From Candidatus Heimdallarchaeota archaeon (GTDB lineage Archaea; Asgardarchaeota; Heimdallarchaeia; Heimdallarchaeales; Kariarchaeaceae): a stretch of DNA of 6,659 nt. Both the position numbers and the translations under genes were made by a program. Shown here piece by piece: positions 1 through 5,547 of the stretch (positions within the stretch are counted from its first letter, which is position 1; each line of letters starts with the position of its first letter). The stretch spans positions 1-6,659 of the forward strand of contig JACZSS010000154.1 in the NCBI GenBank assembly GCA_022574115.1, read 5' to 3'. The notes beneath the pieces are model-generated. The model was not told where the DNA came from and searched no databases. It saw only the letters and a program-made list of their open reading frames with translations.

Positions 1-239
1 TCGCGTCCAGTAATGATCCCCTTTCGATATTGATCTTCAATCTTACTGACTTCTTGTCTGGAATTTTTAATAATATCCCCTTTTTCCTTCGGCACTGTCA
101 TGTCAGAAATACCGATCGAAATGCCGGCAATGGTGGCATAATTGAACCCAAGATCTTTAAGATCATCAAGTAATTGAACGGTTTTTGCCTGACCAAATCT
201 CTTATAGCAATCAGAAACAACCGAACCAATCTTCTTTTT
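1..239 (-). CDS. rpoC: Bacterial-type RNA polymerase beta' subunit, internal fragment
   Basis: Read on the minus strand from about 239 to 1, an open frame of nearly 80 codons encodes a piece recognisable as bacterial RpoC. It runs from KKKIGSVVSDCYKRFG through LLDDLKDLGFNYATIAGISI and GISDMTVPKEK to EDQYRKGIITGR. The GF-YAT-aGISIgi-Dm-vP-eK pattern followed by a coiled QYRKGIIT segment is typical of bacterial beta' and differs from the archaeal Rpo1 equivalent. The fragment has no start codon and runs off the window edge. It lies one frame away from the repeat protein that overlaps it; the two join in an A6 run at 234-239, where five As instead of six would put VDKK in frame with KIGS. A bacterial polymerase piece beside an intron-bearing archaeal tRNA is most simply a chimeric contig end. 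A rare acquired fragment is the alternative. The family call is firm; the biological status is not. Confidence 0.85.
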
Positions 240-1611
240 TGTCAACAATTCCAAAAGGTACAGCTATATCAGTAATTTCAAAATTCTTAGGGATTTTATC
301 TTGAATGATAATATCAGAGCCTAAATCTTTGACAACTTTAATACTATAGATCAATCCATACCCGTTATTGTTGGCTAATGGTTTCATAATCTTGTACACG
401 TCCGCTACATGACTCTCATTTTTATCAATCAGTGTTATGACTTCCCGATACATCCTTGGATTACTTTTTAACTCGTATTCAATTTTAAGCTGAGTCAAGG
501 CCGGAACATCTGTATATGACCAAATGATTTCCGTACCAGTAGCTGTATGGCTTAGCTTGCCTCTTGGTTCAACAACATCAGGATTTGAATGCACTAGAGT
601 TAAGTCGCTTGGAATCTGATCTAAGATTTTAACATTCTCAATAATCGGTGTCTTGTCATAAAATGTATAATTGCTATCGATCCAGATACCGTCATCTTCG
701 AATGCAACATCCTCTGTTGCTTGTAATATCGTTAACTCATAATCATCACGGATAATAAGGGTACGAAGCATTTTCTCAATTAAGGAATATTCTATTTTTA
801 CAATCTCTTTCGCTCCCAGTTCAGGTATTTTCCACTTAATCAGAAATCCTTTATCAACGCGTTCTTCCGAAACCTTTTCTGCTGGCTTACCAAGTTGCTT
901 GATGTCAAGAAGTTGATAATCAAACGGAATAAAATCACTCAACTCGACATTAACAAGCGTTTCATCATGAGGATTCTTGAATTCAGTTTGCAGAGTCGTC
1001 ATGGATTTTATGGGAGAATGATAAAAATTGAAAATTTCCTCCGTAATTGTTTCTTCGCCGTTATGAGTATAGCTGATTTTCGTACTAGCTGATTCAGAAC
1101 GCTTTAGCTTGTATTGCTGAAGAAAACGATTGAGTATTCGTTCCATTTCATCATAATCGTCAATTTCATACTTGATTTTCCGAACTATCCCTGACGCAAT
1201 ATATGTATCATCATCTCTTTCTTTGAGAATTGCGGCTTTTTGCTCCTCAGTTAATTCTACTTCTTCTTCAACTTCAATTAGAGGAACTTCTTCATATCGA
1301 CCTTTAATTGCATCCAGAATCTCTTCGTAAGCAGCTGTGACTCCCAATTCCGACAAGTATTCTTCTATCCATCGTGCCAACCTTGCATCTTGGATAAAAT
1401 CCGTTCTCAGAGATTGTTGCCACAAATCTTTAGCACCTGTTATAAACTCGTCAATGTTCGTAAATTTGACTTTGGAGGATTCATGACGTCTTTCATACAT
1501 CGTCATGGTTCCAGTGAAATCCTCCTGAAATCTTTTGGACTCCAATTCCAAATCAATACGATAAACAGGTGATCCCCATACAAGTTTGCCTTTAGTTTGA
1601 GTGAAAGCCAT
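211..1611 (-). CDS. DUF11-like beta-sandwich repeat protein, C-terminus probably lost at a chimeric junction
   Basis: This is a 466-residue frame without signal peptide or membrane segment, so probably cytosolic. Residues 1-180 are charged and largely helical, with an acidic stretch around 108-135 (many E). Residues 205-283 and 308-382 look like two copies of a beta-sandwich unit with the shared pattern 'I-D-IP-(D/F)-L...', then '(L/E)IIW/LIKW', then 'L(K/V)IEY-L'. This resembles the DUF11-type conserved repeats of archaeal proteins. A third copy starts near 418, reaches the 'QDKIPKNFEITD' strand at 437-448, then stops in VDKKEDWFGCF without its second half. The last ten or so residues lie where the bacterial rpoC segment begins, so the true C-terminus is probably missing. 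The ATG at 1611 is supported by an AAGGA motif at 1619-1623 and a TATA-like element at 1652-1662. The function is unknown; a protein-interaction or scaffold role is inference. Confidence 0.75.
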   Translation of the reverse strand: MAFTQTKGKLVWGSPVYRIDLELESKRFQEDFTGTMTMYERRHESSKVKFTNIDEFITGAKDLWQQSLRTDFIQDARLARWIEEYLSELGVTAAYEEILDAIKGRYEEVPLIEVEEEVELTEEQKAAILKERDDDTYIASGIVRKIKYEIDDYDEMERILNRFLQQYKLKRSESASTKISYTHNGEETITEEIFNFYHSPIKSMTTLQTEFKNPHDETLVNVELSDFIPFDYQLLDIKQLGKPAEKVSEERVDKGFLIKWKIPELGAKEIVKIEYSLIEKMLRTLIIRDDYELTILQATEDVAFEDDGIWIDSNYTFYDKTPIIENVKILDQIPSDLTLVHSNPDVVEPRGKLSHTATGTEIIWSYTDVPALTQLKIEYELKSNPRMYREVITLIDKNESHVADVYKIMKPLANNNGYGLIYSIKVVKDLGSDIIIQDKIPKNFEITDIAVPFGIVDKKEDWFGCF

Positions 1612-1651
1612 TTCTTTATCCTTTATACAGGTCTTTCAAATCCCAAGCATT

Positions 1652-1662
1652 CATAAAATATA
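1652..1662 (-). promoter_or_regulatory. TATA-like box for the repeat-protein gene
   Basis: On the minus strand this reads TATATTTTATG, about 41 bases before the ATG at 1611. A start site 25 or so bases downstream would leave a short leader carrying AAAGGAT (about 1618-1624), a plausible ribosome binding site roughly 7 bases before the start codon. The gap 1612-1775 is divergent with the receiver gene. A second AT-rich element, ATTAATATT at 1712-1720, could serve that gene but is weaker evidence. Confidence 0.45.
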
Positions 1663-1775
1663 GGGAAATATCACGGCGCAGCGATGACAGGAAAATACAG
1701 TTTGATCATTCATTAATATTACACTAATCGAAGTATGGTCAACAAATTGATAAATCTTAGTCAAATGGGTTGATC

Positions 1776-2582
1776 ATGGGTGAGGACAAAGTGCCTATAA
1801 CCAATCCTCCAAAGGTTGTTCTCTTCATCGATGATGAAATAGAAATTCTAAACGCCTTAAGAAGGCAATTTGCACATATAAAGTTATATCAGACGATATT
1901 TGAATCCAATCCACGTGAAGTAACAAATATTTTGAACTCTCAGGAAGTGGATATTATTGTCGCAGATATTGTGATGCCAGAAATTGATGGCATAACTCTT
2001 CTCTCGAAAATCAAAGAAACTCATCCATCGATTATCCGAATACTATTAACCGCTCATGGGGACATGACCACCACTGTTCGGGCTTTGAATGAAGCAGAGG
2101 TGTTTGGATTTATTACTAAACCCTGGGAGAAATCATATCTCTTAGGTCATTTGGCGATGGCCTCCAAAGTACATGACGAACACAGAAATCCTAAAATATT
2201 GATACAGATCCCAGCAATAATTAATGCTAAATGGAGTGATAATGATGGCGTTTCATTAACTTCGAGCGTAAATGAGCGATCAGAAGAATTGATTCGCGTG
2301 TTGATAAATAAAGGTTTTATGAGCGCTGCAGCACTTTACGGTCTTGATAATCGTTTCAATAATACTAAATTCACACTGCCGATTGATGATATGAACATTC
2401 AGATCAGATGTTACCTATCTAAGAACGATGATGTAGACAAGGCTTCAGGTATATTCGTAATTACAAATATCCTCGATGCTGAATTAGAACAGAAAGTTGA
2501 TCAAATAATTTCAAATATTAAATCAATTGATCCCGAAGGATTCGTCTCAGCTGAATTTGATCTCCTGAAAATGCTCAAATAA
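1776..2582 (+). CDS. Response-regulator receiver domain protein with uncharacterised C-terminal domain
   Basis: This 268-residue protein begins with a CheY-like receiver domain at about residues 13-135. The acidic pocket D19-D20 is in the LFIDDE strand, the phospho-acceptor is D64 in VADIVMP, the switch Thr is T92 in LLTAHGD, and the conserved Lys is K115 in ITKPW. All the residues needed for phosphorylation are present. The KPW with its preceding 'NEAEVFGF' resembles receivers of RpfG/HD-GYP-type regulators, but no HD-GYP, GGDEF or helix-turn-helix domain follows. The remaining 130 or so residues have alternating strand and helix character (ILIQIPAIINAKW, then IFVITNIL and ELEQKVDQIISNI) and match no output family I know. 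A longin- or roadblock-like fold is a guess. I chose the ATG at 1776; an in-frame TTG at 1770 would add two residues, and GGTTGATC just before is a poor ribosome site. No histidine kinase gene is nearby. Confidence 0.88.
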   Translation: MGEDKVPITNPPKVVLFIDDEIEILNALRRQFAHIKLYQTIFESNPREVTNILNSQEVDIIVADIVMPEIDGITLLSKIKETHPSIIRILLTAHGDMTTTVRALNEAEVFGFITKPWEKSYLLGHLAMASKVHDEHRNPKILIQIPAIINAKWSDNDGVSLTSSVNERSEELIRVLINKGFMSAAALYGLDNRFNNTKFTLPIDDMNIQIRCYLSKNDDVDKASGIFVITNILDAELEQKVDQIISNIKSIDPEGFVSAEFDLLKMLK

Positions 2583-2656
2583 CGGCGCTTAAGTCGATGA
2601 TAGCGATGAATCTTTGAAAGAAAACCTCTTATTATCAGTTCGGAAGCGAAAATAAG

Positions 2657-3403
2657 ATGGCAGAAATCTTACAACCTCATATAAAATTGGCAGAGGTATC
2701 TCAATATTGTATCCTGACAGGGAACCCTGATAGAGTCCCGCTCATTGCCTCCTACCTGGACCATGCCACAAAAGTGGCTGATCATCGCGGTTTGATCGCT
2801 TTCAAAGGAGTTACGAAAAACAAGCGAGTTCCAGTGACGATTCTAACAACGGGCATGGGAACAGGAAGTTCAGCCCTTGTACTCGAAGAAGCTTTCAGAG
2901 CTGGTGGACGTGATTTCTTGCGCATTGGGTCCACAGGATCGCTTCAGCCAGGTGCAGATCATGGAATAGGTTCAATATACATCCCATTTGGCGCTATCAG
3001 GGATGAAGGGACATCCGATAGGATTGCTCCACCAGCAGTGCCAGCAGTAGCATATCCCACACTTCATTCAGCATTGATTGAATCTGCCCAGGAATTGAGA
3101 ATTAACTCTACTACCGGATTAATTTGGACAACAGATGTATACTATCAGCCGGATTTTGATGTCTTCAAAAAATGGGCAGCATTTGGAGCCACCTGTGTAG
3201 AAATGGAATCATCTCTCCTTTTTACTTTCTGCGCTTCTAAAAATTATGAGGCGAGGAGCGCCACCATATTGATCTCAGATGGTAATTTAAATGAAGATAA
3301 GAGCATTTATGTCGGGGATACGGAAGAGAATATTCAAAAATTCAATGCTGGAGTCGAAAAATCAATCAGCGTTACGTTAAGTGCAATAGAATATCTTAAC
3401 TGA
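2657..3403 (+). CDS. Nucleoside phosphorylase (PNP/uridine phosphorylase family)
   Basis: This 248-residue protein matches the usual length of the PNP/UDP phosphorylase family, which cleaves nucleosides with phosphate to give a free base and ribose-1-phosphate for salvage in the cytoplasm. Family motifs appear in order: GNPDR at 22-26 (phosphate-binding Gly and Arg), TTGMGTGS at 64-71, RIGSTG at 89-94 (phosphate-binding Arg and Ser/Thr), RDEGTS at 115-120, TTDVYY at 158-163, the ribose-binding VEMES at 181-185, and ISDG at 206-209. Overall it resembles uridine phosphorylase. However, the Gln-x-Arg that contacts uracil in the E. coli enzyme is not evident after TDVYY, while D208 sits where hexameric purine phosphorylases carry their base-recognising Asp. 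Base specificity is therefore open, with purines slightly favoured. It starts 74 bases after the receiver gene. An AT-rich CTTATTAT at 2628-2635 lies 22-29 bases before the ATG, so transcription could be independent and nearly leaderless. Confidence 0.93.
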   Translation: MAEILQPHIKLAEVSQYCILTGNPDRVPLIASYLDHATKVADHRGLIAFKGVTKNKRVPVTILTTGMGTGSSALVLEEAFRAGGRDFLRIGSTGSLQPGADHGIGSIYIPFGAIRDEGTSDRIAPPAVPAVAYPTLHSALIESAQELRINSTTGLIWTTDVYYQPDFDVFKKWAAFGATCVEMESSLLFTFCASKNYEARSATILISDGNLNEDKSIYVGDTEENIQKFNAGVEKSISVTLSAIEYLN

Positions 3404-3440
3404 TAATTGCATGAGTATTTTCAAAAGATCTGAGTTTATC

Positions 3441-3515
3441 TCGCTCCTCGTCATAGTATAATTACCCATCTGTTTCTACTTCGGAAGTTTATTATATAAA
3501 AGGAGCGATTTTTTC
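3441..3515 (+). terminator. Possible structured terminator or small RNA after the phosphorylase gene
   Basis: TCGCTCCT at 3441-3448 is the exact reverse complement of AGGAGCGA at 3501-3508, and six Ts follow (3509-3514). Inside this pair, TATAAT (3457-3462) can pair with ATTATA (3491-3496), and ACTTCGGAAGT (3478-3488) makes a small hairpin, so the whole piece can close into one nested structure. It begins 37 bases after the phosphorylase stop codon. A transcription terminator or a small structured RNA both fit. The long enclosed segment is unusual for a simple terminator. Confidence 0.4.
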
Positions 3516-3710
3516 TCAGCCATGTGAATGAGTCGATCGGCGAACAATGGAGTATTGACAACAAAATTCTGATAATTGATTAAATGGCCAATATACAGAA
3601 AAAGGATTGAAAAATTAGTTAATGCGTGAAGACTTCTTTTGAAACTGTTGGATAAATGGTTGTTTAATTGTAATGGTTAAACAAATGATAAAAATTCAGA
3701 ATAAAGATTA

Positions 3711-3716
3711 AAAAAA
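3711..3716 (-). terminator. T-tract terminator of the tRNA gene
   Basis: Directly after the discriminator base the minus strand reads six Ts, followed by another AT-rich run. Archaeal RNA polymerase terminates at such oligo-T stretches without a hairpin. Confidence 0.55.
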
Positions 3717-3753
3717 TAGCGCGGGCAGGATTTGAACCGTGCGATCTTCGGGT

Positions 3754-3785
3754 TTCTGATGTTACTAGAGCCTCTGTAGTAGCAT
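3754..3785 (-). other. tRNA intron at the canonical position 37/38
   Basis: This 32-nt intron sits directly after A37. Exon CTCA (32-35) faces intron TCAG as a 4-bp central helix with one C-C mismatch. Each strand has a three-base bulge (TA|A and AA|A, cut after the second base), and an inner 8-bp stem TGCTACTA/TAGTAACA closes a nine-base loop. This is the archaeal bulge-helix-bulge substrate of the tRNA splicing endonuclease. Cutting there restores the loop CTCATAA and the stem TCGGG/CCCGA. Confidence 0.85.
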
Positions 3786-3808
3786 TATGAGCCCGACGAG
3801 TTGACCAA

Positions 3809-3842
3809 TTGAGCCGTTACGGCCTCAGCCGTTAAAATTCGC
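3809..3842 (-). other. tRNA intron in the D-loop (after position 15)
   Basis: About 34 extra bases interrupt the D-loop. D-stem bases GAGT (10-13) can pair with intron GCTC (3814-3811). Three-base bulges AG|G and AA|T give a relaxed bulge-helix-bulge, and the intron core holds the hairpin ACGGC-TGAG-GCCGT. Cutting as shown gives the loop AGTTGGTCA, with G18-G19 in place. The outer helix is weak, so the exact ends could shift by a base or two. Confidence 0.7.
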
Positions 3843-3890
3843 CTACTCCACCGCGCTGGGGTCTGAAACCTTCAACTGTTGACATTTCAC

Positions 3891-3920
3891 GCCAATCGGT
3901 TAAAGATAGATTGGCCTATC
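3891..3920. repeat. Two mutually exclusive hairpins upstream of tRNA-iMet
   Basis: GCCAATC (3891-3897) is the exact reverse complement of GATTGGC (3909-3915), with an 11-base loop. GATAG (3905-3909) is the reverse complement of CTATC (3916-3920). The two pairs share G3909 and the second stem's loop is ATTGGC, so only one can form at a time. The element lies 34 bases upstream of the tRNA 5' end, within its promoter region or leader. Confidence 0.4.
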
Positions 3921-3979
3921 GCTAAGGGATTTAAAATTGATGTTGTTACCCCTACTTCATAGGCAGATGGAGAAGCATC

Positions 3980-3995
3980 ATTGAAAAGAAAAATG
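3980..3995 (-). terminator. T-rich terminator of the LRR gene
   Basis: On the minus strand the sequence reads TTTTTCTTTTC about 20 bases after the LRR stop codon, in the short gap before the tRNA gene. This fits the oligo-T signals used by archaeal RNA polymerase. No hairpin accompanies it. Confidence 0.4.
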
Positions 3996-4014
3996 GTAGA
4001 TTCTTATCGAATTT

Positions 4015-4986
4015 TTATCGTAAATCTGATCGATCTATGTAATCTGGCGAGTTGGAATGATAATCGTCGAAGTGGAAAGGACGGCCGTTGTGATCACTCA
4101 TTCCTACAATATGTGGTAAATCTAGAGATAAATCGATTAAGATTTCTCTACTCAAATTACATCCCTCCAGACTTAGGAATCTCAGTTCTTGGAAAGAGAT
4201 TAACTGTGATGGCTCTATGACTAAGGGATTATTGGTCAGATCAATTGCCTTCAAGTTTGTGTGATCGAACAGCTCGGAAGGTAATCTGTTGAGTTTGTTT
4301 TCTACCAATGATAATATAACTAAGTTAGGCATGTCTAGTTCAGAAATCTGGACCGGGGTCAGTAACGATCGATGGATGGATAGACTAAATAGCGATTTTG
4401 AATCGTTTAACGTGTCAAGAGAACTTCGAATTCCGCTCAGTGCACGAATTGATAAACTTCGAAAATTGATTGTAGAGGACCACACATTGTCTCCAAATGA
4501 AAATGGAACTTTGGACTCGTCGATGATGGTTAAATCTCTAAGGTATGGGAAATAACGTACGTGTTCATACTCTATCCGGTTCATATGTGTAAGATTAATC
4601 AACAAGGCTGTGATGCGCAGATCGACCGATGTGAACCTTTGGAAGGGAGTCATGGACTTAGGATTCAGACCCTGAGCAGATAGTTGGCGTGGATCAAATA
4701 TATCATCCGAATTTAATATGGAAAGATTGAGCTCATAACCATCAGGAGGGATTACTCGTTCAATCGATGGATCCTCCCAATATTCTTCAGCATAATGAGG
4801 TGGAGGTATATACGGCTCTAACATGGCATTCGCCAAGATCCAATTGTCCTCATCGCGGACCCGACCATCCTTAAGTTCATCAGGATCGAAATCCATAGGT
4901 GGCAAATTTTGACGGGGTAGGAAAGCCTTTTCCATTACCTCAAAATACACTTTTCTCATCGCTTCGGGTAAGTATTTACCAGGCAT
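4015..4986 (-). CDS. Leucine-rich-repeat protein
   Basis: This 323-residue protein has no signal peptide or membrane segment. Residues 1-110 are acidic and proline-rich (DFDPDELKDGR, EPYIPPP, PDGYELNLSIL) and match nothing I recognise. From about 145 to 285 leucine-rich repeats follow. The clearest are 'PNLVILSLVENKLNRLPSEL' at 220-239, 'TNLKAIDLTNNPLVIEP' at 243-259 and 'QELRFLSLEGCNLSREI' at 266-282. Each has the LxxLxLxxNxL core seen in eukaryote-like LRRs; earlier repeats around 146-206 are degenerate. A short hydrophilic tail ends the protein. LRR arrays build a curved protein-binding surface, so a cytosolic partner-binding role is likely, but the partner is unknown. The ATG at 4986 is well supported: GGGTGA lies a few bases upstream, and a TATA box is about 35 bases upstream. 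Codon use and integrity look normal. Confidence 0.85.
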   Translation of the reverse strand: MPGKYLPEAMRKVYFEVMEKAFLPRQNLPPMDFDPDELKDGRVRDEDNWILANAMLEPYIPPPHYAEEYWEDPSIERVIPPDGYELNLSILNSDDIFDPRQLSAQGLNPKSMTPFQRFTSVDLRITALLINLTHMNRIEYEHVRYFPYLRDLTIIDESKVPFSFGDNVWSSTINFRSLSIRALSGIRSSLDTLNDSKSLFSLSIHRSLLTPVQISELDMPNLVILSLVENKLNRLPSELFDHTNLKAIDLTNNPLVIEPSQLISFQELRFLSLEGCNLSREILIDLSLDLPHIVGMSDHNGRPFHFDDYHSNSPDYIDRSDLR

Positions 4987-4990
4987 CTAC

Positions 4991-4998
4991 TTTCACCC
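4991..4998 (-). promoter_or_regulatory. Shine-Dalgarno site of the LRR gene
   Basis: On the minus strand GGGTGAAA lies four bases before the ATG. GGTGA matches the archaeal anti-Shine-Dalgarno end of 16S rRNA and decides the start at 4986. Confidence 0.55.
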
Positions 4999-5018
4999 AA
5001 TAATGATACGCAATCCTA

Positions 5019-5027
5019 GATATAAAT
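5019..5027 (-). promoter_or_regulatory. TATA box of the LRR gene
   Basis: On the minus strand ATTTATATC is preceded by the purine-rich AAG expected of a TFB-recognition element. It lies 33-41 bases before the ATG, which puts the transcript start near 4996 and leaves a short leader holding the ribosome site. The element is nearly symmetrical (GATATAAAT on the plus strand), so it could also drive the small plus-strand frame at 5040-5165. Confidence 0.5.
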
Positions 5028-5039
5028 CTTACTGTGCTC

Positions 5040-5165
5040 ATGTTTGATTTAGTCATGAAAGACCTGGAGATTTCTTTGGCGATCGAAGCATGGAATCTTA
5101 AGGAGGACATATTTAGTTACGTACCCCTCCTAAATGCCCAAAACATCCAAATATGTGGACTGTAA
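5040..5165 (+). CDS. Possible small protein (41 residues), doubtful
   Basis: An ATG at 5040 opens 41 codons beginning MFDLVMKDLEISLAIEAWNL and ending ICGL. It is leucine- and acid-rich and probably helical. It fills the gap between the divergent LRR promoter and the end of the convergent acidic protein, which it overlaps by 36 bases. There is no ribosome site before 5040. A start at the second Met (5055) would suit a leaderless transcript from the TATA element at 5019-5027, about 25-30 bases upstream. I recognise no family. It may be a chance frame. Confidence 0.25.
   Translation: MFDLVMKDLEISLAIEAWNLKEDIFSYVPLLNAQNIQICGL
5101..5131. repeat. Inverted repeat at the end of the acidic-protein gene
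   Basis: AGGAGG (5101-5106) is the exact reverse complement of CCTCCT (5126-5131), with a 19-base loop. The right arm overlaps the stop codon at 5130-5132. It could be a transcript 3'-end hairpin for the minus-strand gene, although no T-tract follows. The left arm also looks like a strong Shine-Dalgarno motif on the plus strand, but no start codon follows it. Confidence 0.35.
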
Positions 5166-5534
5166 TGGACCAAACTGATAATTCGAATCAAGCAGCGATC
5201 CAAGAACAAATCTGATGAACACTGGGAGTTCTCCGTAATCATCGCGAACACCCCAGTTAAAGAAGTCTAGTGAGAATCTAAAGTCAACAGCATTCGTTAT
5301 TGTGTCGAAGAATCCTGCGTTGATGGACTCAAGTCCAAATTTATTATACTCCAATAAGTAGTCGCCAACCAGCGAAACAATCGAAGATTGAATCAAGGCA
5401 TAATCCATATTGTACATGTTGCTATTTCCATACAAGCTGTGTAGATAGCCAAAGCGAGAATCAACGTTGAACGCATCGAACTCAGCCGCATTCATTGTGA
5501 CCAAGCCAAATTCTGCCAAAAAGTCTGTTCCCAT
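5130..5534 (-). CDS. Highly acidic, aromatic-rich small protein of unknown function
   Basis: This is a 134-residue frame with clear coding character on this strand; the opposite frames are shorter or broken by stops. I recognise no family. The composition is unusual: about 17 Asp and Glu against 5 Lys and Arg (one Lys), and roughly 24 Phe and Tyr, spread over the whole chain with recurrent (D/E)F, (D/E)Y and FF pairs (FFDT, DFRF, DFFNW). There is no signal peptide, membrane segment or metal-binding motif. I chose the ATG at 5534; a TTG directly upstream at 5537 would add one residue, and AGGT three bases before that is only a weak ribosome site. Its start codon lies 13 bases from the start codon of the plus-strand gene at 5548, so the two promoters must lie inside each other's coding sequence. 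A soluble charge-mimic or partner-binding protein is speculation. Confidence 0.6.
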   Translation of the reverse strand: MGTDFLAEFGLVTMNAAEFDAFNVDSRFGYLHSLYGNSNMYNMDYALIQSSIVSLVGDYLLEYNKFGLESINAGFFDTITNAVDFRFSLDFFNWGVRDDYGELPVFIRFVLGSLLDSNYQFGPLQSTYLDVLGI

Positions 5535-5547
5535 CAAATCAAACCTA

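Larger units (their letters stand above)
3404..3716. other. Intergenic stretch with no convincing protein gene
   Basis: These 313 bases lie between the convergent nucleoside phosphorylase and tRNA-iMet genes. Only very short frames exist, for example 14 codons from the ATG at 3528, and none has a ribosome site or recognisable product. The structure visible is the stem and T-tract at 3441-3515 and an AT-rich half from about 3580 to 3716. TATATAAA at 3494-3501 resembles a TATA box on the plus strand, but it lies inside the stem-loop. A small RNA gene cannot be excluded. Confidence 0.5.
3717..3857 (-). tRNA. Initiator tRNA-Met (anticodon CAT) with two introns
   Basis: The two ends form a perfect 7-bp acceptor stem, AGCGCGG (3857-3851) with CCGCGCT (3724-3718), and the discriminator A is at 3717. 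CCA is not encoded. The A1-U72 pair and three consecutive G-C pairs in the anticodon stem (TCGGG/CCCGA) mark an archaeal initiator tRNA. The anticodon CAT is at 3789-3787. After removal of two introns (34 nt in the D-loop, 32 nt after position 37) the D-arm is GAGT-AGTTGGTCA-ACTC with the conserved GG, and the variable loop is AGATC. The T-arm is GCA(C)GG-TTCAAAT-CCTGC. The C at 3739 is one base too many and would bulge from the 5-bp T-stem; without it the stem is perfect. That base may be a sequencing indel, or the gene may be slightly defective. Confidence 0.9.

Noticed and set aside
895..1092. Plus-strand open frame of 65 codons
   Set aside because: It lies wholly antisense to the well-supported repeat-protein gene, has no ribosome site and shows no family signature.
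1390..1572. Plus-strand open frame of 60 codons
   Set aside because: It is antisense to the N-terminal half of the repeat-protein gene, with no independent support.
3528..3572. Tiny plus-strand frame of 14 codons downstream of TATATAAA
   Set aside because: It is too short, has no ribosome site, and the TATA-like element is part of the nested stem.
3723..3860. Elongator tRNA-Met or tRNA-Ile2 instead of initiator
   Set aside because: A1-U72 and three consecutive G-C pairs next to the anticodon loop are initiator features in archaea.
3981..4220. Plus-strand open frame of 79 codons
   Set aside because: It starts in the LRR gene's terminator region and runs antisense through the LRR repeats; its composition looks like a reverse reading of leucine codons.
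4289..4555. Plus-strand open frame of 88 codons
   Set aside because: It is antisense to the LRR repeats and has no motif or start signal of its own.
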